From the NCBI GenBank assembly GCA_933207985.1, contig OW240913.1, forward strand, positions 263,242,862 to 263,306,861: a stretch of 64,000 bases of DNA. The letters run 5' to 3'. The position numbers were made by a program, and so were the translations under genes. Below, in pieces: positions 1 through 9,536 of the stretch. The notes below the pieces were generated by a model. It did no database searches, had not been told where the DNA came from, and saw only the letters and a program-made list of their open reading frames with translations. How positions within the stretch are numbered: the first letter of the stretch is position 1; each line of letters begins with the position of its first letter. The DNA comes from Pelobates cultripes. Taxonomy: Eukaryota; Chordata; Amphibia; Anura; Pelobatidae.

Positions 1-8
1 CGGTATCA
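1..8 (+). repeat. 3' end of the 5' LTR (partial)
   Basis: The octamer CGGTATCA matches the end of the 3' LTR at 9601-9608 and ends in CA. It lies 2 nt before the primer binding site. The rest of the LTR is upstream of the window. Confidence 0.85.
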
Positions 9-10
9 TT

Positions 11-28
11 TGGTGCATTGGCCGGGAA
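11..28 (+). other. Primer binding site, tRNA-Gly
   Basis: The 18-mer TGGTGCATTGGCCGGGAA is the exact complement of the 3' end of vertebrate tRNA-Gly(GCC), including its CCA. Minus-strand DNA synthesis would start here. Glycine priming is less common than proline priming among gammaretroviruses. Confidence 0.9.
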
Positions 29-1290
29 GCTCATCGTTCAACGGTAGCTGAGAGGCAGAGGCGTGAGACGGTCTATCTTTGCCCACGTTCTCTACGGCTG
101 CACCCCTGAACTTCTGCGTGGACCTCCCTTCGTCTCGGCGCCACTGGTCTGTTGTCCAGGAGATCATCGGCCTCTACGTAAGAAGTGCTGGGGTGTCCCC
201 GTCGATGAGTGTGAACTCAGGTTCAGGAACGAGGAGGTAAGACAACTGCTGTTTTAGACGGCAGACCCACTAGGGGTATACCGATTGTGCGGTAGGCCCA
301 AAAGGGGTTTAAATCTGTGTATGGAATCTGCCCCCTCTGTCGGAGGGAAGGAGCGAAGGCGCACCGCTCGATCGAACGCTCTTTAGTAAGACCGTTTGAT
401 CTGGTTAGTCAGGCGGGGTCCTGTGTAAATAGCCCTAGCCGGACACCGGTGTCTTGTCTAGACTAGCGTTCTAGGGTGTATATTACGTTCGCTAGGTCGG
501 AGGGACCGGGAGACTAAGCGGCGCCTGTGTAAATTCGGTTCGCTAGCTCTCAACCTATCTTGGCTAAGTGGGAAGGCGTGTAAATTTGGAACCCACTAGA
601 CTTTTGATAGAGTAAATAGACTAGAAGGGCAATTTTGTAAATTTCGCCCTCTAGTTCGCTATATGTGGTGTTTGGGCAGTGTGGCTAACCAAAACGGGTG
701 TATATAGTTTTAGGTAGTCCATTCAAGGTACTGGCCAATAGTTTAGTTGGGATTGTAAATGTGTTAAAGATTGTTAGTAAAGTGTATATCTTGTTAGATA
801 GCGCGAGCTCAGCCGTCTAGCGAGAGTGTTAATAGTGTGTTGCTGTATCATAGTGCACGGTACCATAACCCTGTATATTTACTGACACTGTATATAAGTA
901 CTAATCATTGTCGCCTATTGCATGTTTAACACCGTAACCACTAATAATTGTATTGTGACCTTAAATTGTGCTTTGACCTATGCTAACCGTACTGTAACCG
1001 ATACTAGTAAAAGACGATGTTACTGGGGTGTGTTATAGACGGGTAATTCATATATAGAGAATTATAGCGTGGGTGACTGTATAGTTTCGCCAAAGGGCAT
1101 AATATTGATTATTTAGTGACTGGTGTAACAGCTGTGTGTGTACGGGAATTCCCTGAGTGATTATTGTGTTATTGTGTACGTTTCACTCGGTAACTGTACC
1201 ACGTGGTGCTGTTGCCAGAGGAAACGGGTGTGACTGTTGAATAAGAACGCGTGCATAGTATTCGTTGTCAACGACGTTCCATTGATAAGT
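29..1290 (+). other. Long retroviral leader
   Basis: About 1.26 kb separates the primer site from the first gag ATG, and it holds no convincing ORF. A consensus splice donor lies at 236/237. Downstream, the heptamer TGTAAAT occurs five times, at 424, 528, 579, 636 and 754, along with several GTGTATA variants. This region should contain the packaging signal and possibly an internal ribosome entry structure. That role is inference. Confidence 0.7.
231..242 (+). promoter_or_regulatory. Candidate splice donor for env mRNA
   Basis: GAGGAG|GTAAGA matches the 5' splice-site consensus closely and lies early in the leader, where retroviruses place the donor of the subgenomic env transcript. It is not tested by transcript data. 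Confidence 0.6.
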
Positions 1291-1560
1291 ATGGGCGCGT
1301 CAGAGTCAACGATTTCGGATCCCTTAGGTTGTATGGTAAAGAATTTTAAAAAGGGATTCAAAACATGTGATTTTGGGGTTAAAATGTCTCCTGTACGTTT
1401 GGTCACTTTGTGCACTAGGGAGTGGCCTACTTTGGTTGCGGCATGGCCGCCGCGTGGCAGTTTGGATCCAACCCTGGTACAGCGTGTACACGTGGCTGTA
1501 TCAGGTAGGCCTGAACTTTACGGACAGTTTCCATACATTGATTGTTGGGGCAGGCCGTAA
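1291..1560 (+). pseudogene. gag: gag 5' part: matrix domain, cut short by a frameshift
   Basis: The start ATG at 1291 gives MGASES, with a glycine at position 2 suited to N-myristoylation. The next ~80 residues resemble the gammaretroviral matrix domain: a basic stretch (KNFKKGFK), then VTLCTREWPT, a WP motif and a PYIDCW block. A stop at 1558-1560 ends the frame. The continuation of Gag is open in the neighbouring frame from about 1542, so one base has been lost or gained in or near the G run at 1547-1550. The same ORF stays open upstream to 1237, but homology begins at 1291. Matrix would target Gag to the plasma membrane. Confidence 0.85.
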
Positions 1561-3182
1561 ACGACTCGCCAAAATGGATCCGGATATGCCACGAGGAGCA
1601 ATGTCGCCTCATGGTGGCCAGGACTTGTTTGTCCACTAGGACTGGTGTTAGGCCCATTTTGGACACGCCCCCTGAGTCCGAGATCCCTTTGCCGCCTCCT
1701 TACTTTCCTTTAAGAGGAAGTGACGCGAATGCAGGAAGCTCTGCACCCCTTCCCCTATTGCCCCCATCCACTTCCGCTTCCTCCTCCAGTACAGAATCCA
1801 CCCCCCCTCGTATTAAAACTCCCCTTCCGGAACCAGGACCAACCCCCATTAGATTTGAATATCCTGATTTGGCGCCACTTCAAACTTCCGGTCAAGCTTC
1901 TTCTAGCTCGGCTCGGAGTATACTATTCACTAACTTTTCCCAAAATCAAGTTCCCACATCCTCATGCCCTATTACCTCTCGACCGGAACCTTTAACTGAC
2001 GCCCCTCCACGTAGCCCCATACTAACCCGACAACTGACCGGTACCCAACAATTAAAACATTATCAGATGCCTCTTCGTCTGAATCCTGGGTCAGCCTATA
2101 TCGATGCCGCAGGTCAAATGGCACATGCTGACCCAGTCTTCGTATATGTCCCGTTCACGACTACCGATCTCTTGAATTGGAAGACCCACAATTCCTCGTA
2201 CACTGAGAAACCACAAGCTATGACCGATCTGTTCACCTCGATAGTTCAGACACATAACCCGACATGGGCTGATTGCCAGCAGTTATTAATGACATTGTTC
2301 AATAATGAGGAAAGGACAAGGATTAACCAAGCGGCCATTAAGGCGCTAGAGGAGAGAGCCCGTGCTTTAAATCAAGCCAATCCGGCAGCATGGGCCGCAA
2401 CACATTACCCTAACACCGATCCTGACTGGAATGTAAATGGCGCAGATATGGCTCAACTTAAAGCCTATAGAGATGCTATAATTGCTGGCATGAAAGCCGG
2501 AGGGAAGAAAGCTATTAACATGTCGAAGACAGTTGAGGTGATTCAGAAAAGTGATGAAGCGCCCAGTGTCTTTTATGACCGATTATTGGAGGCATACCGC
2601 TTGTATACCCCCTTTAATCCGGAAGACGCTGATAATTCCCGAATGGTAAACTCCGCCTTTGTCAGCCAAGCTTACGGAGATATTAAGCGCAAGCTACAGA
2701 AATTAGAAGGGTTTGCAGGTATGTCTATCACCCAACTAATGGAGGTAGCGAACAAAGTATATATGAATAGGGAAACAGAAAGTAAGAAAGAGGAAGAGCG
2801 CAAGATGCGTAGAAAGGCAGATATGCTAGCGGTAGCGATCGCAGGCGTAGATAGACGGGGCCCAGATAGAGGCGATGGTAGATGGAATAGGGAGCCTTTG
2901 AGTAGGAATCAGTGCGCGTACTGTAAGGAAGAAGGGCATTGGAGGAACGAGTGTCCGCAAAGAGAGCAGTATGAGAGAGACTTACCCAGGGCAGGTTACG
3001 GAAACTTTAGAGGCAGAGCGAGAGGTAGAGGAGGCCCCGGAGGGAGTAATGGTAATAGAGGGAGTAATGGGAACAGAGGAAGTGTAAGGGAAGATAGGTA
3101 CTATCCAGCAGCGCAAAGGTCCCGCGATAGAGAAGGTAGGGACTTTGTGGGATTGGCTGACACGGTCATGGAGGACTATTGA
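1542..3182 (+). CDS. gag: gag main part: PPPY domain, capsid, nucleocapsid
   Basis: This frame continues Gag after the break at about 1550 and has no true ATG at its start; it opens with TTG. In order it shows a proline-rich linker with a PPPY late-domain motif (1692-1703) for ESCRT recruitment, a long Pro/Ser segment, a capsid region from about 2065 containing FTTTDLLNWK and PTWADCQQLL, a charged coiled-coil-like segment (RETESKKEEERKMRRK), and one CCHC zinc knuckle (2913-2954, CX2CX4HX4C). An Arg/Gly-rich tail follows. The stop is TGA at 3180-3182, in frame with pol. A single knuckle and this capsid pattern are typical of gammaretroviruses. Confidence 0.9.
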   Translation: MLGQAVNDSPKWIRICHEEQCRLMVARTCLSTRTGVRPILDTPPESEIPLPPPYFPLRGSDANAGSSAPLPLLPPSTSASSSSTESTPPRIKTPLPEPGPTPIRFEYPDLAPLQTSGQASSSSARSILFTNFSQNQVPTSSCPITSRPEPLTDAPPRSPILTRQLTGTQQLKHYQMPLRLNPGSAYIDAAGQMAHADPVFVYVPFTTTDLLNWKTHNSSYTEKPQAMTDLFTSIVQTHNPTWADCQQLLMTLFNNEERTRINQAAIKALEERARALNQANPAAWAATHYPNTDPDWNVNGADMAQLKAYRDAIIAGMKAGGKKAINMSKTVEVIQKSDEAPSVFYDRLLEAYRLYTPFNPEDADNSRMVNSAFVSQAYGDIKRKLQKLEGFAGMSITQLMEVANKVYMNRETESKKEEERKMRRKADMLAVAIAGVDRRGPDRGDGRWNREPLSRNQCAYCKEEGHWRNECPQREQYERDLPRAGYGNFRGRARGRGGPGGSNGNRGSNGNRGSVREDRYYPAAQRSRDREGRDFVGLADTVMEDY

Positions 3183-6100
3183 TACCGACCGGGCTCCATC
3201 CCCCTTGGTCGAGCGGAGCCTATGGTCGATGTATCAATAGGGGGAAAAAGGAGTGCGTTTATGATCGACACTGGTGCTGAACATTCGGTGGTGACTAATC
3301 AAGTTGCTCCTCCATCTGGAAGAACTATTACTGTAATAGGAGCAACTGGAAGAAGTGCTGAAAAACCGGTTCTTAAAAGTCGACTCTGTACATTGGGAGG
3401 CCACGTAGTAAAACATCAATTCCTTTATATGCCTGAGTGTCCAGTCCAATTGCTGGGACGTGATATGCTATCCAAATTACAAGCGCAGATTACGTTCCTA
3501 CCAAATGGAACAACATCCTTAAAGTTTAATGGACCCTCAGGTATTATGACATTGTCCGTACCAAAGGAAGAAGAGTGGCGACTTTATACAGTGTTGACTA
3601 GCCAAAACCCGAGGAGTGATGAATCCTTATTTAACATACCAGGAGTTTGGGCAGAGAACAACCCACCAGGACTGGCCCGCAATATTCCACCTATTAAAAT
3701 CGAACTAAAACTTGGGGTTTATCCAGTAAGCCTGAGACAATATCATATTCCGCAGAAGGCTAAGAAGAACATCCAATCTTATCTGGATAAGTTCATACGG
3801 TATGGTATCCTAAAATTCTGTACTTCCCCCTGGAACACCCCATTGCTGCCTGTTCAAAAGCCCGGTACAGATGAGTATCGACCTGTGCAGGACTTGAGAG
3901 CAGTCAATGATGCGGTTGTTAGTATACATCCAGTCGTGCCCAATCCATATAACCTGCTTGCTTTAATTCCGGGCGGGGCTACTTACTTTACAGTCTTAGA
4001 TCTCAAAGATGCCTTCTTTTGCCTCCGAATTGCCGCAGAAAGCCAATGTATCTTCGCTTTCCAATGGGAAAATGCTGTAACGGGCTCGAAACGCCAAATG
4101 ACCTGGACAAGATTGCCCCAGGGGTTTAAAAATTCACCTACCCTATTTGGTTCAGCTCTAAGTCAAGATCTACTAGATTTCGAGTCTATCCCAGGAGAGT
4201 GTGTATTATTACAATATGTAGATGACTTGTTGATAGCAGCAGTTACAAAGGAAGTATGTCAGCAAGCAACGCACGATCTACTACACATTCTCTGGAAGGC
4301 AGGATACAAGGTGTCAAGAAGGAAGGCTCAGTTGTGTTTGCCAACTGTCAAATATCTGGGATTCCATATCTCTGAAGGTCAAAGAATTATGGGGCCAGAG
4401 AGAAAAGAAGCTGTGTGCCAAATACCGATACCCAGGAATAGAAGACAAGTGCGAGAATTCTTGGGGGCAGCAGGCTTCTGTAGGATATGGATTCCCAGCT
4501 ACGCGATACTGGCAAAACCTCTGTATGCAGCTATCAAAGGTACAGAGCACGACCCCTTCTTATGGACTCAAGAACAGCAAACGGCATTCGAAGATGTGAA
4601 GAGGGCTTTGATGAGTGCCCCAGCATTAGGTCTACCTGACCACACACGGCCATTCTACCTGTATGTACATGAGCAAAGAAGAATGGCTGTGGGAGTATTG
4701 ACACAGTACTTGGGATCATGGCAAAGACCTGTTGCCTACATGTCTAAGCAACTGGATGCAGTGGCCAGCGGACTTCCACCTTGTCTAAGAGCTGTAGCTG
4801 CAGCCGCCCTGCTAGTAGCTGAAGCCGATAAACTCACTCTGGGTCAAGAACTTTATGTACGAGTTCCACATGCAGTACAGACGTTGTTGGATTACAAAGG
4901 AAATCATTGGTTTAGTAACAGCCGTATGACCAAGTATCAAGCAATGTTGTGTGAAAACCCAAGAGTGCATTTAGAGACTGTAAATACCTTAAATCCAGCT
5001 ACCCTTTTGCCACAACCTACTGAAAGTCAACATGATTGTTTGGAAGTAATGGATGAAGTATTTTCAAGTAGACCAGATCTTCGTGATTTTCCCATCCAGA
5101 ACCCTGATGTTCAATATTACACCGACGGCAGTAGTTATGTAAAAGAAGGGATCCGCTATGCAGGATATGCAGTAACAACGATAGACAAGGTGATAGAAGC
5201 TCGGCCACTGGCAAAAGGAACATCAGCACAAAAGGCAGAATTGATAGCACTGACACGAGCGTTACAATTGGCTGAAGGTTTAAGAGTGAACATCTACACG
5301 GACTCCAAGTATGCGTTTTTAACCACTCATGCCCACGGAGCTTTGTATAAAGAAAGAGGACTATTGAATTCAGAAGGCAAAGAAATCAAATACGCAGCTG
5401 AGATCCTACAACTATTGGAAGCAGTGTGGGAGCCGAAAGAAGTCGGTATTATACATTGTCGGGCGCATCTGAGAGGAGATGGTGATGTAACCAAAGGGAA
5501 TCGGATGGCAGATAGTGCAGCTAAGCGTGCTGCTGAATCAGGAAGACAGGAATATGTGGGGCATATAGCTGCTCTTATACCAACTCCACTGTCTCAATGG
5601 ACTCCAATTTATACAGCTCAAGAAGAGGAGTGGTTAAGGACTGAACCTGGAAAGTATTTGGAGAACAAATGGTATCAGTTAGAAGATGGAAGAATAGTTA
5701 TTCCAGCATCACTAGCGGTAGAAATTGTCCAAAACTATCATAACTGGACACATTCTGGGAGAGACAGTACAGAAGAATCTCTCAGAAAACATTTCTACAT
5801 ACCAAGATTGTCCAACTTGACTCAGGCCATTGTACGTAGATGTGTAACGTGTGCTAAAAATAATGCAAGACAAGGACCAGTAAAGCCACCAGGAGTCCAG
5901 TTTATGGGGGGACTTCCCATGTCCGATTTACAAATTGACTATACAGTGATGCCTAAATCGGGTGGACATCGCTACCTGCTGGTAGTGGTGTGCACCTATT
6001 CAGGCTGGGTAGAAGCATGTCCTACTCGTACAGAGAAAGCAGGAGAAGTCGTGAGATTCCTGCTACGAGAAATAATACCCCGATATGGACTACCCTGCTC

Positions 6101-6767
6101 TATAGGATCGGACAATGGTCCAGCTTTTGTTCATCAGTGCCTACAACAATTGACTCATATGCTTGGTATAAAGTGGAGGCTTCATACGGCATATAGACCC
6201 CAGAGTTCTGGTAAGGTAGAGAGAATGAATAGAACTATTAAGAATCAGTTGGCTAAAATGTGTCAGGAAACCCAACTTAAGTGGAACGTTCTCTTGCCCA
6301 TAGCTCTATTGCGAATCCGTAGTACACCTACCAGAAGGATGGGCCTCTCTCCTTTTGAAATCATGTACGGGCGACCACCTCCCGTGCTTGGTAACTTAAG
6401 GGGGGATTTGAGTCAGTTGGGAGAAGGAATTACCCGGCAGCAGGTTGTAGAGTTGGGTAAGACTATGGAGGAGGTACAGAAATGGGTACAAGATAGATTA
6501 CCTGTGAATATTTATCCCCCAATTCATAGTTACCACCCAGGCGACCAAGTGTGGATTAAAGAGTGGAATAATGTGCCGTTAGGGCCCAAGTGGAGAGGTC
6601 CTTATGTTGTTCTTCTGTCTACCCCTACAGCGATAAAAGTAGCCGAAGTGGCTCCGTGGATACATCACTCCAGGGTTAAACCAGCAGCAGCCGATTCCTG
6701 GCAAGTTACAGCAAATCCAGAGAATCCCTGCAAGATCCGGTTAAAACGCACGACTCAGTCGGAGTGA
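3183..6767 (+). CDS. pol: pol: protease, reverse transcriptase, RNase H, integrase
   Basis: Pol is open from the codon after the gag TGA to 6767, so it should be made by stop-codon readthrough as a Gag-Pol fusion. Counting from the internal ATG at 3222, the protease DTG motif is at residues 16-18 and the reverse transcriptase YVDD at 332-335. RNase H begins near residue 635 (YTDGSS, later KAEL, YTDSK and NRMAD for the acidic tetrad). The integrase has an HX3H...CX2C zinc motif and catalytic D906, D964 and E1000 (35 residues between the last two). A C-terminal GPY-type segment (KWRGPYVVLL) and a HHSRVKP block end the protein. The length matches gammaretroviral Pol and no lesion is visible. All catalytic residues are present. 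Confidence 0.95.
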   Translation, partial: YRPGSIPLGRAEPMVDVSIGGKRSAFMIDTGAEHSVVTNQVAPPSGRTITVIGATGRSAEKPVLKSRLCTLGGHVVKHQFLYMPECPVQLLGRDMLSKLQAQITFLPNGTTSLKFNGPSGIMTLSVPKEEEWRLYTVLTSQNPRSDESLFNIPGVWAENNPPGLARNIPPIKIELKLGVYPVSLRQYHIPQKAKKNIQSYLDKFIRYGILKFCTSPWNTPLLPVQKPGTDEYRPVQDLRAVNDAVVSIHPVVPNPYNLLALIPGGATYFTVLDLKDAFFCLRIAAESQCIFAFQWENAVTGSKRQMTWTRLPQGFKNSPTLFGSALSQDLLDFESIPGECVLLQYVDDLLIAAVTKEVCQQATHDLLHILWKAGYKVSRRKAQLCLPTVKYLGFHISEGQRIMGPERKEAVCQIPIPRNRRQVREFLGAAGFCRIWIPSYAILAKPLYAAIKGTEHDPFLWTQEQQTAFEDVKRALMSAPALGLPDHTRPFYLYVHEQRRMAVGVLTQYLGSWQRPVAYMSKQLDAVASGLPPCLRAVAAAALLVAEADKLTLGQELYVRVPHAVQTLLDYKGNHWFSNSRMTKYQAMLCENPRVHLETVNTLNPATLLPQPTESQHDCLEVMDEVFSSRPDLRDFPIQNPDVQYYTDGSSYVKEGIRYAGYAVTTIDKVIEARPLAKGTSAQKAELIALTRALQLAEGLRVNIYTDSKYAFLTTHAHGALYKERGLLNSEGKEIKYAAEILQLLEAVWEPKEVGIIHCRAHLRGDGDVTKGNRMADSAAKRAAESGRQEYVGHIAALIPTPLSQWTPIYTAQEEEWLRTEPGKYLENKWYQLEDGRIVIPASLAVEIVQNYHNWTHSGRDSTEESLRKHFYIPRLSNLTQAIVRRCVTCAKNNARQGPVKPPGVQFMGGLPMSDLQIDYTVMPKSGGHRYLLVVVCTYSGWVEACPTRTEKAGEVVRFLLREIIPRYGLPCSIGSDNGPAFVHQCLQQLTHMLGIKWRLHTAYRPQSSGKVERMNRTIKNQLAKMCQETQLKWNVLLPIALLRIRSTPTRRMGLSPFEIMYGRPPPVLGNLRGDLSQLGEGITRQQVVELGKTMEEVQKWVQDRLPVNIYPPIHSYHPGDQVWIKEWNNVPLGPKWRGPYVVLLSTPTAIKVAEVAPWIHHSRVKPAAADSWQVTANPENPCKIRLKRTTQSE

Positions 6768-6910
6768 CGAGGAACCTTGTAGATTACAAATTTTATTGTT
6801 TCAGAGACTTGGTAAGTGAGTGAGAAGGCCATAATAAAGCCTGTCCACTCACCAACGAGTGTATAAGTCAGGGAAAGTCTTGAGGGGACCCCTGTGAAGA
6901 CGAGCAGAAC

Positions 6911-6924
6911 TCCATTCCCTGCAG
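6911..6924 (+). promoter_or_regulatory. Candidate splice acceptor for env
   Basis: The pyrimidine-rich TCCATTCCCTGCAG lies 50 nt before the env ATG and just after pol. It could pair with the donor at 236/237. Prediction only. Confidence 0.45.
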
Positions 6925-6973
6925 TCCTTACATCCTGGAAGCTGAGGTGCCTTCACACGGACGAAGACTGAGG

Positions 6974-8416
6974 ATGACGACGAAAGATGTATTTTTAATA
7001 ATGTTTATTTATGTGTATTTTTATATTCAGGAAGGTAGAGGTACCAACACTCCTAGCTGTGAGGTATGCATTAAGACTACAAGAACAGGTAACCATATAT
7101 CCCAGACCCTAATTTGGCATTCGCAATATGAGTGTAAAGGAGATGTATCAAGATGTAGATACTTAAATATAGAATATAGTGTGTGTCATTTAGGAGTAGG
7201 AGAACCTAAGTGCTTCAGTCCTGAGTATCAACCCCGTACAATTTGGTTGACTCTCAGAAATGGAGATTCTCAGGGGACCCTAATTAATAAGACGGTATTA
7301 AAATCCATATATTCTTCAGGTGCTCTGCTATTTGATGCGTGTAAAGCAATATCAAGTGGTAGAAAGCCGTGGAATGTATGTGGGGATCTTAGATGGGAGA
7401 GGACGTATGGGTCTAACGATAAATATATTTGTCCCAATAGTAAAAATAAATATGTAAGTCCAAGATGCCCAAATAGACATTATAACTTCTGCCCATATTG
7501 GTCTTGTGTGGGGTGGGCGACTTGGGGACAGACAGCAGACAAGGACATGATTGTGACTAAGTTGTCTACTGATCCATATTGTAAGTCTATGGAATGCAAT
7601 CCAATCCATATACTTATAAATAACCCTGACAAGTTCTTAGATAAATATGGTAATTTATTTGGGTTTCAAATATATGGGACGGGTTTAGACCCTGGGACAA
7701 TATTGTTTATAGGGATAGAGACTGATACGGTAACCTCCCAAACTCATCAAGTATACCATTCCTTTTATGAAGAGATGAGCATAGATAATAAGATCCCCCA
7801 TAATGCTAAAAACTTGTTCATTGATTTAGCCGAGAGTATTGCCGGTAGTCTTAATGTTACCAACTGCTATGTGTGTGGAGGTACTAACATGGGAGACCAA
7901 TGGCCTTGGGAAGCAAAGGAGGTAATGTCCAGTTCTGAGGCAGTTAACCAATTAATATCTACACAAGCCGACTATCATATGAGTGTTAGAGGTAAATCTG
8001 AGTGGAGATTGAAGACCTCCATCATAGGTTATGTTTGCATAGCGAGGAAAGGAATGATGTATAATACTTCTGTAGGAGAATTAACTTGTCTAGGGCAAAA
8101 AGCTTATGATGATGATACAAAGAATACAACTTGGTGGTCGGCTTCAAATGTCTCAGAACCATCTAACCCGTTTGCAAGATATGCCAATTTAAAGGACGTA
8201 TGGTTTGATCTATCCATCACATCTAACTGGAGAGCCCCAGCGAATTTGTACTGGATCTGTGGTAAGAAGGCCTATTCGGAGTTACCACAGGACTGGGAAG
8301 GGGCATGTGTGTTGGGTATGTTAAAACCATCCTTCTTCTTGTTGCCTATTGAAACAGGTGAGACTTTAGGTGTTAAAGTGTATGATGTGAATCATAGGAA
8401 GAAAAGGGACCCATAG
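6974..8416 (+). pseudogene. env: env surface subunit (SU), frame ends at the cleavage site
   Basis: I place the start at ATG 6974 rather than the GTG at 6947, because the ATG leads directly into a hydrophobic signal peptide (FLIMFIYVYFYI). The SU body is Cys-rich with several N-glycosylation sequons. It has a CYVC motif (first Cys at 7865), the CXXC isomerase-type motif of gamma-type envelopes. A furin-like basic site RKKR lies at the end of the frame, followed by a stop at 8414-8416. TM is open in the next frame from about 8398, so a one-base indel in or near the A-rich stretch 8399-8405 separates SU from TM. The product as read would be a secreted SU. Confidence 0.85.
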
Positions 8417-9054
8417 AGATAGGTGCCTGGGAAGATAATGAATGGCCTCCCCAGCGTATTATAGATTATTATGGGCCAGCCACGTGGGCAGAGGATGGTA
8501 CCTTTGGTTATAGAACCCCTATTTATATGCTCAACCGCATTATAAGGTTACAGGCGGTGGTTGAGATCATTACTAATGAGACATCACAAGCGCTCAATCT
8601 TCTAGCGAAGCATAATACCAGGATGAGGACAGCAGTTTACCAAAATAGATTAGCCTTGGATTATCTTTTGGCAGTAGAGGGAGGTGTATGTGGGAAGTTT
8701 AACCTGAGCAATTGCTGTCTTCAAATAGATGACGAAGGGCAAGCAATAGCTGAGCTTACTAGCCATATGGTTAAACTAGCGCATGTGCCTACTCAGGTAT
8801 GGAAAGGGTACAATCCAAGTAGTTGGTTTGGTAGCTGGTATGAGTGGTTTGGAGGGCTTAAGGCAGTGGTAGGTGGAGTCCTACTGATTTTAATGTTGTG
8901 TCTACTCCTGCCGTGTCTTATACCCTTAGTAGTTAGGTCTGTGCAAAGCCTGATAGAAAATATAGCAGAGAGGAAGGCTGCTGCACAGATAATGGCAATT
9001 TATAAATATAAGGCTCTAGATCAGGGAGAACCAATGCAGGAAGACGAGTGTTGA
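8398..9054 (+). pseudogene. env: env transmembrane subunit (TM), out of frame with SU
   Basis: The frame is open upstream of the ATG at 8527 to the SU cleavage region. It shows a heptad-repeat region, an immunosuppressive-domain-like stretch ([15 protein letters not shown]), then a Cys loop with seven residues before the double Cys ([10 protein letters not shown]). A membrane-proximal segment rich in Trp follows, then a long hydrophobic membrane span ([23 protein letters not shown]) and a short cytoplasmic tail. The ~40 residues right after the cleavage site are polar and Trp-rich, with no obvious hydrophobic fusion peptide. The frame has no stop of its own, but it has no start codon joined to a signal peptide. 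Confidence 0.85.
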
Positions 9055-9124
9055 AGATTCACATCGTAGGATAAGTCTGGTCTGGTTCAAAGGTAACTTG
9101 TGGTGTATGCAAACCAAGGTTAAG

Positions 9125-9162
9125 TGATGCCTCAAGTAATTGTAAAATATCAAGAGGCATCA
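9125..9162 (+). other. Hairpin just upstream of the polypurine tract
   Basis: TGATGCCTC (9125-9133) is perfectly complementary to GAGGCATCA (9154-9162), with a 20-nt loop. The right arm touches the polypurine tract. Its function is unknown. Confidence 0.6.
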
Positions 9163-9172
9163 AAGGGGGGAA
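9162..9172 (+). other. Polypurine tract
   Basis: AAAGGGGGGAA lies directly against the TG that opens the 3' LTR, where the plus-strand primer must be. Confidence 0.85.
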
Positions 9173-9442
9173 TGTGGTGGAATCTCGGTAAAAATAAATT
9201 TAGTAGGCCGAGATTACCACGTGGCATGTGTACGTGCATATGCTGACGTATCGATCAGTTGGTTGCACGAGGCAAGATACGATCAGTAGTGTACGGAGCA
9301 TGTGCAAGAATACAGGATGTAGTATTCCCCTCCTCCATTGTGCTGGACAAGCCATGCGGTCAAGCAGGAAGTTAATTCTTATTTGTAATGATTGGTCAAG
9401 AGAATGTGCGGGTGGAGCTTAATATGGGAGGAGTTATGTGCC

Positions 9443-9448
9443 TATATA
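9443..9448 (+). promoter_or_regulatory. LTR TATA box
   Basis: CTATATAGG lies about 90 nt upstream of the polyadenylation signal in the 3' LTR. The matching 5' LTR copy would drive the provirus. Confidence 0.65.
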
Positions 9449-9530
9449 GGGAGCCTGCACTATTGTTCAGGGCTCAGAACTTGCTGTATTTTTGGTGACA
9501 TTAGTCCCTCTGAGTCCCGATCGGTGATCC

Positions 9531-9536
9531 AATAAA
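9531..9536 (+). terminator. LTR polyadenylation signal AATAAA
   Basis: A canonical AATAAA lies in the R region, followed about 20-50 nt later by a T/GT-rich stretch (TGTGTCC, CTGTGCTTTGC). Confidence 0.7.

Noticed and set aside
63..257. 64-codon frame in the ERV leader
   Set aside because: It starts with GTG, has no known motif and is crossed by the predicted splice donor.
1367..1639. 90-codon frame overlapping gag
   Set aside because: Shadow of the matrix-coding sequence in another frame, with no domain.
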